Assembly (NCBI RefSeq): GCF_910584465.1
Contig: NZ_CAJUBK010000018.1
Span: forward strand, 1 to 41,779
DNA: 41,779 bases
From: an uncultured Oscillibacter sp.
GTDB lineage: Bacteria; Bacillota; Clostridia; Oscillospirales; Oscillospiraceae
Direction of reading: 5' to 3'
Part shown: piece after piece, positions 12,794 to 19,673 of the stretch
Layout: each line of letters starts with the position of its first letter
Numbering within the stretch: position 1 is the stretch's first letter
Made by a program: the position numbers and the translations under genes
Notes under the pieces: model-generated
What the model was told of the DNA's origin: nothing
Databases searched by the model: none
The model's input: the letters and a program-made list of their open reading frames with translations, nothing else

Positions 12794-13012
12794 ATGTCCG
12801 ACTTCATGAAATGGCTCTATGCCAACTACATCAAGCCTTATCTGGACACGGTCCCCCAGGGGGACTACAAACCGGACTTCTACTTCCTGGAGGATGAGAT
12901 CTCCTCCGCCACCGCGGACAGCTTCTCCAAGGCCCAGGAGTTCACCGCCGTCCACGCGTTCCTCCTGGGCCTCCGCACCGGGAAGGGCTTGTCCGATCCT
13001 CTCCGCCCCTGA
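12794..13012 (+). CDS. Small conserved protein of XRE cassette 1 (MSDFM-WLYANYIKP family)
   Basis: 72 residues from the ATG at 12794 with GGAGG 6 bases upstream; an in-frame GTG at 12782 is less likely. It opens MSDFMKWLYANYIKPYLDTV and ends AQEFTAVHAFLLGLRTGKGL, then SDPLRP. The ends are shared with the 71-residue protein at 27872-28087, while the middle differs in sequence. The composition suggests a soluble, mostly helical protein. Function unknown. Pairing with a dedicated repressor in two places suggests a regulated effector or a toxin-antitoxin-like pair, but nothing in the sequence proves this. It converges on ybeY with 3 bases between the stop codons. Confidence 0.75.
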   Translation: MSDFMKWLYANYIKPYLDTVPQGDYKPDFYFLEDEISSATADSFSKAQEFTAVHAFLLGLRTGKGLSDPLRP

Positions 13013-13015
13013 CGC

Positions 13016-13504
13016 TCAGCGCCCGATCCCCAGCTCCGCCAGGATGACCTCCTCCCGCTCCCGCATCTGCGCCTTCATCGGCCCCTCGTCCAGGTGGTCG
13101 TATCCCAGCAGGTGCAGGACCGAGTGGACCGTCAGGTACGCCAGCTCCCGGCGGGCCGAATGGCCGTACTCCTTCGCCTGGGCCGCCACATGCTCCATCG
13201 AGATCATCATGTCCCCCAGGGGCACCAGCCCTGTGCCCGGATCGGCGTCCTCCGGCCCGGGCAGCTCCCCCGGCCGGAGGTCGAAGGCCGGGAAGCTCAG
13301 CACGTCGGTGGGCTTGTCCACCTGCCGGGCTTCCCGGTTCAGTGCGCGGATCTCCGCGTCGCTGGTGACAAGTACGTCCACTTCACAGGGGAAGTCCACC
13401 CCCTGCGCCGCCAGGGCCGTGCGGATGACCTTGCGGAGGAAGGCCCGCCGGCTCTCGCTCACCCCGGGGACGCCGGCGGTGACAGGGATATAATGCCGCT
13501 TCAT
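13016..13504 (-). CDS. ybeY: Endoribonuclease / rRNA maturation factor YbeY
   Basis: 162 residues; the ATG at 13504 overlaps the phoH stop (ATGA). YbeY is a zinc metalloprotein needed for 16S rRNA 3'-end maturation and ribosome quality control. The metal site is visible as LTVHSVLHLLGYDHLDEG near residue 125, where the usual HGxLHLxGYDH has Ser in place of Gly. The central NREARQVDKPTDVLSFPAFD block near 56 is also typical. It is the last gene of the yqfC-yqfD-phoH-ybeY run. Confidence 0.93.
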   Translation of the reverse strand: MKRHYIPVTAGVPGVSESRRAFLRKVIRTALAAQGVDFPCEVDVLVTSDAEIRALNREARQVDKPTDVLSFPAFDLRPGELPGPEDADPGTGLVPLGDMMISMEHVAAQAKEYGHSARRELAYLTVHSVLHLLGYDHLDEGPMKAQMREREEVILAELGIGR

Positions 13505-14487
13505 CTCCGCCGCCCCTTCCCCTGGTCCTTCCGCCCGTCCCGCTTCTCGTAGTCCTCATAGGCCTGCACGATGCGCTGGACCATGACGTGGCGGACCACG
13601 TCGGCATTGGTCAGCTCGCAGATGCCGATGCCCTCCACGTTCTTCAGGACCCGCATGGCCTCCCTGAGGCCGGAGGTCTTCCCGTCCGGCAGGTCGATCT
13701 GGGTCGCGTCGCCGGTGATGACGATCTTGGACCCGAAGCCCAGCCGGGTCAGGAACATCTTCATCTGCTCCCGGCTGGTGTTCTGGGCCTCGTCCAGGAT
13801 GATGAAGCTGTCGTCCAGGGTCCTCCCCCGCATATAGGCCAGGGGGGCCACCTCGATGCTCCCCCGCTCCAGGTACTTCTGGTAGGTCTCCGCCCCCAGC
13901 ATGTCGAAGAGCGCGTCATACAGCGGCCGGAGGTAGGGGTCCACCTTGGACTGGAGGTCGCCGGGCAGGAAGCCCAGGCGCTCCCCGGCCTCCACGGCGG
14001 GGCGGGTGAGGATGATGCGGTTCACCTGCTTATCCCGGAACGCCTGGACGGCGGCGGCCACGGCGAGATAGGTCTTGCCGGTGCCCGCCGGGCCCACGCC
14101 GATGGTGACGGTGTTCTTCAGCACGGAGGCGATGTAGTCCTTCTGGCCGATGGTCTTGGGCTTGATGGGCCGTCCCTTGGCGGAGATGCAGAGCACGTCG
14201 CCGGCAAGCTCGGCGATCTTCTCCTCCTTCCCCGCCCGGACCATGCTGATGACATAGCGGACGTTCTGCTCCCCGATGGCCTCCCCCCGGCTGGAGAGGG
14301 TCAGCAGGGCCTGGACGGCCTTGCAGGCCATCATGACGTCCTCCGCCTCGCCCTCCACCCGGAGCTCGCTGTCCCGGTTGACGACGGTGACGGAGAACTC
14401 CTGTTCCAGCAGGCGGATGTTCTCGTCGAACGATCCAAAGATGTTGATGGCCTGTTCCAGCCGCTCGATGCTGATCTTTTGTTCCAA
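13501..14487 (-). CDS. phoH: PhoH-like ATPase
   Basis: 328 residues from a TTG start at 14487, chosen because GGAGGAG lies 9 bases upstream and the family is about 320 residues; no ATG fits. PhoH proteins are P-loop ATPases thought to act in RNA metabolism, often beside ybeY. Visible: an N-terminal KH-like segment (EQAINIFGSFDENIRLLEQE), Walker A GVGPAGTGKTYLAVAAA near 130, RPAVEAGERLGFLPGD near 162, and Walker B DDSFIILDEAQNTSREQMK near 222. It overlaps ybeY by 4 bases. Confidence 0.93.
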   Translation of the reverse strand: MEQKISIERLEQAINIFGSFDENIRLLEQEFSVTVVNRDSELRVEGEAEDVMMACKAVQALLTLSSRGEAIGEQNVRYVISMVRAGKEEKIAELAGDVLCISAKGRPIKPKTIGQKDYIASVLKNTVTIGVGPAGTGKTYLAVAAAVQAFRDKQVNRIILTRPAVEAGERLGFLPGDLQSKVDPYLRPLYDALFDMLGAETYQKYLERGSIEVAPLAYMRGRTLDDSFIILDEAQNTSREQMKMFLTRLGFGSKIVITGDATQIDLPDGKTSGLREAMRVLKNVEGIGICELTNADVVRHVMVQRIVQAYEDYEKRDGRKDQGKGRRR

Positions 14488-14610
14488 ATCTTTCCACTCC
14501 TCCGTCCTCCCCCGGAAGGGGAGGACTCCAAGAACTCTCGCCCGCTCCCCGGCGCCTGCCGGTCCCAAGCGCCCCCATGGCGTCCGGGAGCCGCGCGGCC
14601 GGCAGGCCGT

Positions 14611-15810
14611 TCACGCTCCTGCCGCGCCCTCGGTGTAGATGGGCACCGACTCCCCGATCTCCTCCAGGCACTCCGCCGACAGCGTGACGATCAGCGCGTC
14701 TCCCCTCTGGCGGGAGGAGCACAGCGTGGACTTCACCTCGCCGTAGGGCTCCACCAGTTCCCGGAGCTGCGCCGTCAGGATGGCCTCGGCGGCCTCCTCC
14801 GCCCGGGCGGCGTCTTGGGGCGCGGGGACGGGCTCGTAAAACCGCCACCCCTCCACCACCAGCGTCACCGGCAGGGGCACGCCGAAGAGGACCCAGGGGT
14901 ATCTCTTGGTCATTTTATCATAGTTTGCCCCTTCGATGCTACTGTTTGAAAAGAATTTTATGCGCCGGGTCCCAAAGACCAGGGACACGCCGGTCTTCTC
15001 CTCGCCGGTCCAGCGTTTCTCCATGGCCGTCAGGGGCATGGAGACCGTCAGGTCGTACCACGTCCGGGCCTCCACCTTCCCCATGCCCGCCAGGACCCGG
15101 GCGCCCACGGTGTCCGTGTCCTCCACGCCGGAGATCAGGATCTGCCCCTCCGTCACGGCGCTGCCCGGGACCACGCAGGCCACGCCCCCGATGGTCTGGA
15201 TCTTCTTCACCAGCCCCGCCCGCCGGGCCACCAGGTTGCACGGCTCCCGCCGGTCGATCCTCACCGGCTCCGGCTCCCGCTCCCGGACCTGGACGTTCGC
15301 CCGGCAGCCCGAGACGTTGACGGCGATCCAGCTCAGCTTCGGCACGTCCAGGAGCACGTGGTTCCGGATGTCCTCCCCGTCCAGGGACAGCCCGAAGGTC
15401 CCCAGCCCCACGCCGTTCTTCTCCAGGGCCCGCAAGATCTCCTCCGTGGGGACGGTCTCGTTGCCCTCCACCCGGAGGTCCCAGATGAAGAAGGACCCCA
15501 GGAACAGCGCCAAGGCGCAGCCCACCATCCCCACCACCAGCGCCTGGCGGTGGCGGAAACGCAGGAGGAAGTACGGCGCGCCCTCCAGGCCCACCAGGTC
15601 GAAGGTGCAGTCCAGGTTCTTCCCCACCTCCCGGAGCTTCTTCCAATCCCTCCGGGACAGGCGGCAGGTGAAGGCCGTGGGGGACTCCCATTCCAGGTCC
15701 CAGAAGGCCAGGTCCTGGGCCCCGCAGAGGTTCAGCACCCGCTCGGGGAACGCGCACTCCGCCCGGACCCGGACCTGGCCCCGGAGGCGGTTGACCATCC
15801 CGTTCAGCAT
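14611..15810 (-). CDS. yqfD: Sporulation protein YqfD
   Basis: 399 residues from the ATG at 15810, overlapping the end of yqfC by 7 bases. YqfD is a mother-cell (SigE regulon in Bacillus) membrane protein needed for efficient sporulation. Visible: an N-terminal ferredoxin-like domain (about 1-90), a transmembrane helix near 98-115 (ALVVGMVGCALALFLGSFFI), then WDLRVEGNETVPTEEILRAL and the conserved basic REPCNLVARRAGLVKKIQTI near 208, and a second hydrophobic segment near 300 (YPWVLFGVPLPVTLVVEGW). Length matches the family. An upstream ATG at 15822 is a possible alternative start. Confidence 0.9.
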   Translation of the reverse strand: MLNGMVNRLRGQVRVRAECAFPERVLNLCGAQDLAFWDLEWESPTAFTCRLSRRDWKKLREVGKNLDCTFDLVGLEGAPYFLLRFRHRQALVVGMVGCALALFLGSFFIWDLRVEGNETVPTEEILRALEKNGVGLGTFGLSLDGEDIRNHVLLDVPKLSWIAVNVSGCRANVQVREREPEPVRIDRREPCNLVARRAGLVKKIQTIGGVACVVPGSAVTEGQILISGVEDTDTVGARVLAGMGKVEARTWYDLTVSMPLTAMEKRWTGEEKTGVSLVFGTRRIKFFSNSSIEGANYDKMTKRYPWVLFGVPLPVTLVVEGWRFYEPVPAPQDAARAEEAAEAILTAQLRELVEPYGEVKSTLCSSRQRGDALIVTLSAECLEEIGESVPIYTEGAAGA

Positions 15811-16100
15811 GGCGCCACCCATTCCACGGACCAGATCTCCCCGCCGATCCGCAGCTCGCCCGCCGTCATGGCCAGCAGGGTCAGCCTCCGCCCCTTCACC
15901 CGGAGGACCCCGGCGGAGGTATTGGCGTCGATCTGCTCTTCCGTATAGGCCAAAAGGCCGGTGTGGTGCTCCAGGTACAGCTGGCGGCCCCCCACCATCT
16001 CCAGCCGGGGCAGGCCCGCCACGATGTCCGCCGGCAGGTCGAACAGCTCCGCCACCGTGCCCAGGACGCCGCCGTCCCGGTCCCGTCGATTCCGTTCCAT
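15804..16100 (-). CDS. yqfC: Sporulation protein YqfC
   Basis: 98 residues; ATG at 16100 with GCGAGGTGAG upstream. YqfC is a small protein always found beside yqfD in sporulating Firmicutes. Its single domain includes LPADIVAGLPRLEMVGGRQL near 22 and the YTEEQIDANTSAGVLRVKGR block near 52. It is the first gene of the run and diverges from ylbJ. GCATAGG occurs in both directions in the 126-base gap and could be part of SigE-type -10 boxes, but I cannot place a -35 with confidence. Confidence 0.88.
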   Translation of the reverse strand: MERNRRDRDGGVLGTVAELFDLPADIVAGLPRLEMVGGRQLYLEHHTGLLAYTEEQIDANTSAGVLRVKGRRLTLLAMTAGELRIGGEIWSVEWVAPC

Positions 16101-16226
16101 AATGTCTCACCTCGCTCTAAGCCTATGCAGCGGCGTCCAAAATCCTGCTTGTCCCGCCTGCGGTCCCCAAACAAGCCCTGGCATGTTCCCTCCTCCCGCC
16201 GCATAGGGATGACCGGGGTGAGGCTT

Positions 16227-17141
16227 ATGAAACGGCGCTGGCGGACGGACCTGTGCCTGGTCCTCTGCGGACTTTTGATCTGGTTCCTGGCGGACGCGGC
16301 CCGGGTCCGGGAGGCGGCGGCGGCGGGGCTGGCCCTCTGCGGCCGGTCGGCGGTCCCCGCCCTGTTCCCCTTCATGGCGGTGTCCACTATGCTGGTCTCC
16401 ATGGGCTTCGGGGGATGGGCCGCGCCCCGCCTGGCGGGGCTGATGAGCCTATACCGCCTGCCCGGCCCCGCCGGATCCGCCCTGCTGCTGGGCCTGGTGG
16501 GGGGCTATCCCATCGGGGCCCGGACGGCGGCAGAGCTCTACGAGAAGGGCCTCCTCACCGCGGAGGAGGCGGAGCGCCTCCTGGGCTTTTGCAACAACTC
16601 CAACCCGGTGTTCCTGATCGGCGTCCTGGGGGAAGGGGTCTTCGGCAGTCCCCGGACGGGGGTGTATCTATGGCTCATCCACGTGCTGTCGGCCCTGCTG
16701 ACGGGGTTTTTCTTCCGGGGGGACGCCGGGGCCCCTGTGCGGAGGCGGGTGCCAAGGGCAGTCCCTTGTCAGGATACCACCTTCGCCTCCGCCTTCGTGG
16801 AGGGCGTCCGGAGCGCCTGCGGGAACATGATCTCCGTCTGCGGCTTCGTCATCTTCTTCTACGTGCTGGCAAGCCCCCTCGCGGGGCTCGGCGGACCGCT
16901 GGGGGCGGGGCTGGTGGGCCTCCTGGAGCTCTTCTCCCTGACGCCTCTGCTGACGGCGGACCGGCTGGGCTTCGTCCTGGCCTCCGCCTGCGCGGGCTGG
17001 GGCGGGGCCTCCATCCTGTGCCAAACGGCGGCGGTGCTGGACGGCAGCGGCCTGCGGCTGCGGAACTGCGTCAAAGGGAAGATCCTCCAGGGCCTCCTGG
17101 CCGGAGGGCTGGCGGCGGCAGTCAGCTGTTATCTGTTTTGA
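16227..17141 (+). CDS. ylbJ: Sporulation integral membrane protein YlbJ
   Basis: 304 residues from the ATG at 16227, GGGGTGAGG upstream. A multi-pass membrane protein with the nucleoside-recognition (Gate) pattern: LALCGRSAVPALFPFMAVST near residue 38, LLGLVGGYPIGARTAAELYE near 90, GFCNNSNPVFLIGVLGEGVF near 127, and SACGNMISVCGFVIFFYVLA near 197. In Bacillus YlbJ is a SigE-controlled protein required for resistant spores. It is followed directly by a terminator-type hairpin and repeat element C. Confidence 0.9.
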   Translation: MKRRWRTDLCLVLCGLLIWFLADAARVREAAAAGLALCGRSAVPALFPFMAVSTMLVSMGFGGWAAPRLAGLMSLYRLPGPAGSALLLGLVGGYPIGARTAAELYEKGLLTAEEAERLLGFCNNSNPVFLIGVLGEGVFGSPRTGVYLWLIHVLSALLTGFFFRGDAGAPVRRRVPRAVPCQDTTFASAFVEGVRSACGNMISVCGFVIFFYVLASPLAGLGGPLGAGLVGLLELFSLTPLLTADRLGFVLASACAGWGGASILCQTAAVLDGSGLRLRNCVKGKILQGLLAGGLAAAVSCYLF

Positions 17142-17154
17142 TGCTCCGATGAGA

Positions 17155-17182
17155 AGGTCCCCTGCCCGCGGGCAGGGGACCT
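17155..17182 (+). terminator. First copy of the hairpin bracketing repeat elements C and D
   Basis: AGGTCCCCTGCCC / GGGCAGGGGACCT, a 13-base stem, probably the ylbJ terminator. Near-identical copies recur at 17346-17373 (2 changes) and 17530-17557 (1 change). Confidence 0.65.
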
Positions 17183-17345
17183 CAGGCCGTCGAAAAGTCT
17201 TTTCGACGGCCTCAGCAAGTTTTCAGAACTTTTAAAAAAGTTCTGAAAACTTATTTATCGAAAACGAAAGGGACCCTTCCTGGGTCCCTCTCGTAACTCT
17301 CTTCCTTCCCGTCGATGTCGTTCCCTCTCCTTTTTCGACAGGCTG
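17183..17345 (+). mobile_element. Repeat element copy C (MITE-like, 163 bp)
   Basis: Begins CAGGCCGTCGAAAAG and ends CTTTTTCGACAGGCTG. The first hairpin reads GGCCGTCG/CGACGGCC where A and B have GGCTGTCG/CGACAGCC, a compensated T-A to C-G change. The fourth hairpin (GTAG/CTAC in A and B) is lost here (GTCG/CTCC). Confidence 0.75.
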
Positions 17346-17373
17346 AGGTCCCCCGCCCGCAGGCAGGGGACCT
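17346..17373. repeat. Second copy of the bracketing hairpin
   Basis: Same 28 bases as 17155-17182 with two changes. It separates element C from the diverged element D. Confidence 0.7.
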
Positions 17374-17529
17374 TCCCTATGACGGTGGATGCGGGAGCCG
17401 TATCCGGCGGGAAGAGGGCGTGCGGGACCTCCTCCCCGGCCGCCCGCGCCATTGGGATCGTCGGTCTCCGGGGCTTTCAAAAGTCCCGGGAACTCCCTCA
17501 GCCTGCCGAACGGGGCCTTTCGGCAGGAA
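17374..17529 (-). mobile_element. Diverged repeat element D, reverse orientation (about 156 bp)
   Basis: Read on the minus strand it repeats the layout of A-C in a GC-richer form: CTGCCGAA/TTCGGCAG as first hairpin followed by GCTGAG, then an AGTTCCCGGGACTTTTGAAAG region aligning with the AGTTTTCAGAACTTT hairpin, then CTCTTCC and CCGGATAC where A-C have CTCTTCC and CGTCGATG. It lies between the second and third hairpin copies. The right-hand terminal repeat is not recognisable. Confidence 0.5.
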
Positions 17530-17560
17530 AGGCCCCCTGCCCGCGGGCAGGGGACCTTTT
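17528..17560 (-). terminator. Terminator of the nucleoside transporter operon (third hairpin copy)
   Basis: AAAGG-CCCCTGCCC / GGGCAGGGG-CCTTT hairpin, 45 bases after the nupQ stop, with TTTCC following on the minus strand. Confidence 0.65.
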
Positions 17561-17604
17561 CCTGTGCTCATCGTATAGATCCGACAAAATACTACGTTCC
17601 GTAC

Positions 17605-18546
17605 TCACCGCTGCCCCTTGTCGTAGGGGATGCCCTCCGCCTTGGGGGCCCTGGACTTCTTGGACGTGAAGGCCAGCACCACCAGGGAGATGATGTAGGG
17701 GAGCATGTTGTACACCGAGGCGGGGAGCTCCAGCGCCTGGAGGAAGCTGAAGCCGGAATACACATTGCCCAGCGCCCGGCAGAACCCGAACAGCAGCGCC
17801 GCCAGGGCGATGCGGCTGGGCTTCCACTGGCCGAAGATCATGACGGCCAGGGCCAGGAAGCCGAAGCCCGCCACGCCGTTCTCGAACTTCCACTCGCTGA
17901 CGCCGGCGGTGACGTACACGATGCCGCCCAGGCCGCCCAGCATGCCGGAGATCAGCACGCCGGCGTAGCGCATCTTATAGACGTTGATGCCCACGCTGTC
18001 CGCCGCCTGGGGATGCTCGCCGCAGGCCATGAGCCGCAGGCCGAAGCGGGTCTTGTACAAGGACACATAGGACCCGACCAGCGCCAGCAGGGCCAGCAGC
18101 ATGAACCAGTTGAACTCGAAGCTCCCGATGTTCACCAGGAACGCCTTCTTCGCGCTGATGTACTGGATGGTAGAGGACACATTGTCCACGCTCTCGGCGG
18201 TGTTCATGGCCTTGACGAAGACCGTGGCCGCCGCGGTGCCCAGCAGGTTCATGGCGGTGCCCACCAGGGTCTGGTCCGCCTTGAAGTTAATCGCCGCCAC
18301 CGCCAGCAGCAGCGAGTAGATCACGCCCAGCCCGACGGCCGCCAGCACCACCAGCAAGATCATGCCGGCGGCGGGGGTGGTCTCGGGGAGGAACTTCATC
18401 ATCAGCGCGCCGCCCAGGGCGCCCATGACCATGATGCCCTCCAGGCCGATGTTGATGACGCCGGAATGCTCGGAGAAGCAGCCGCCCAGGGCCACCAGCA
18501 GCAGCACCGACGCGAAGATCAGCGTGTATTGCAGCAGAAGGATCAT
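17605..18546 (-). CDS. nupQ: Nucleoside ABC transporter permease NupQ-like
   Basis: 313 residues; the ATG at 18546 overlaps the upstream permease stop. An inner-membrane permease of the branched-chain-amino-acid/nucleoside type, with many hydrophobic helices and the typical SGVINIGLEGIMVMGALGGA segment near residue 28, then FGLRLMACGEHPQAADSVGI near 167 and RYAGVLISGMLGGLGGIVYV near 195. Its partners are the larger permease, the ATPase and the BMP-family binding lipoprotein directly upstream, so guanosine or other nucleosides are the expected cargo. Confidence 0.88.
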   Translation of the reverse strand: MILLLQYTLIFASVLLLVALGGCFSEHSGVINIGLEGIMVMGALGGALMMKFLPETTPAAGMILLVVLAAVGLGVIYSLLLAVAAINFKADQTLVGTAMNLLGTAAATVFVKAMNTAESVDNVSSTIQYISAKKAFLVNIGSFEFNWFMLLALLALVGSYVSLYKTRFGLRLMACGEHPQAADSVGINVYKMRYAGVLISGMLGGLGGIVYVTAGVSEWKFENGVAGFGFLALAVMIFGQWKPSRIALAALLFGFCRALGNVYSGFSFLQALELPASVYNMLPYIISLVVLAFTSKKSRAPKAEGIPYDKGQR

Positions 18547-19670
18547 TTCCCGTCGCCTCCTTTCTCAGCGGCCTTCTTCTCGTCCCGGCGGTCCAGCCAG
18601 CGGTTCATCGCCGTCCGGAAGAAGAGGACGAAGGCGCAGAGATAGATGATCATGGCGGAGATGAGGTCGGAGATCTGGGAGGAGTACATGGTCTTATCCA
18701 CGTACGCGCCGCCGTTGGTGATGTGCTGGATGAAGTAGGAGGAGAAGATCGCGCCGATGGGATCCAGTCCGCCCAGGAAAGCGGCGGCGATGCCGTTGAA
18801 GCCCATGGCGGGGACGGCGGACTGGGTGCACTGCCACTGCTCGAACCCGGTGAGGAACAGCATGGCCGCGCCCATACCGGCCAGCCCTCCGGCGATGGCC
18901 ATGGTGAGGATCAGGTTCTTCTGCTCCCGCATGCCGCAGTACTTGGCGGCGAACTTGTTGCAGCCCGTGGCCCGCAGCTCATAGCCCAGCTTGGTCTTCT
19001 CCAGCAGGACCCACACCAGCACGGCCACGATGACCGCCAGGGGGATCGCCAGGCCCACGTACTGGTTCTTGCTGAACAGGGCCCCCAGCCCCAGGGAGGG
19101 GAGGATGGCCCCCTCGTTGGTGCTGGCCAGGGTGAAGGTATAGGGGCTGGTCTCCTCCTTCACCTGGGTCAGCAGCATGTTCACGCTGTAGAGGCTGATC
19201 CAGTTCAGCATGATGCAGGAGATGACCTCGTTGACGTTGCAGTAGGCTTTCAGCACGCCGGAGACGGCGCCCAGGGCGGCCCCGGCGAGGATGGCGGCGA
19301 TCAGGCACAAAAACCAGGGGAGCTTCAGCCCCAGGGCGCAGTAGAGGCACGCGCCGGTGCCGACCACATACTGGCCCGCCGCGCCGATGTTGAACAGGCC
19401 CACCTTATAGGCGAAGAGCACCGACAAACTGCACATCAGCAGGGGGGCGGTCTTCACCAGGGTGCTGCCGAAATAGCGCAGCTGGGCGGTGGACTTGGAG
19501 TAGGTCATGAAGTTCTCCACGATGGCCAGGATGGCCCCGTTGGCCCCGGCGGGGTTGATGATCAGCAAGATCACGTACCCCAGCAGCAGGCCGATGAGGA
19601 TGCACAGCAAAGACGCCAGCAGGGTCTGCACCGCGCTGTTGCGCAGCAGGGAGTCCTTTTCCTTCTTCAT
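18543..19670 (-). CDS. nupP: Nucleoside ABC transporter permease NupP-like
   Basis: 375 residues; ATG at 19670, three bases after the nupO stop. Second permease half. Visible: a long first membrane helix (LLASLLCILIGLLLGYVILL), FAYKVGLFNIGAAGQYVVGT near 84, KAYCNVNEVISCIMLNWISL near 140 and KYCGMREQKNLILTMAIAGG near 243. It ends with a basic cytoplasmic tail. Both permeases and nupO overlap or nearly touch, so they are translated as a unit. Confidence 0.88.
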   Translation of the reverse strand: MKKEKDSLLRNSAVQTLLASLLCILIGLLLGYVILLIINPAGANGAILAIVENFMTYSKSTAQLRYFGSTLVKTAPLLMCSLSVLFAYKVGLFNIGAAGQYVVGTGACLYCALGLKLPWFLCLIAAILAGAALGAVSGVLKAYCNVNEVISCIMLNWISLYSVNMLLTQVKEETSPYTFTLASTNEGAILPSLGLGALFSKNQYVGLAIPLAVIVAVLVWVLLEKTKLGYELRATGCNKFAAKYCGMREQKNLILTMAIAGGLAGMGAAMLFLTGFEQWQCTQSAVPAMGFNGIAAAFLGGLDPIGAIFSSYFIQHITNGGAYVDKTMYSSQISDLISAMIIYLCAFVLFFRTAMNRWLDRRDEKKAAEKGGDGK

Positions 19671-19673
19671 CCC

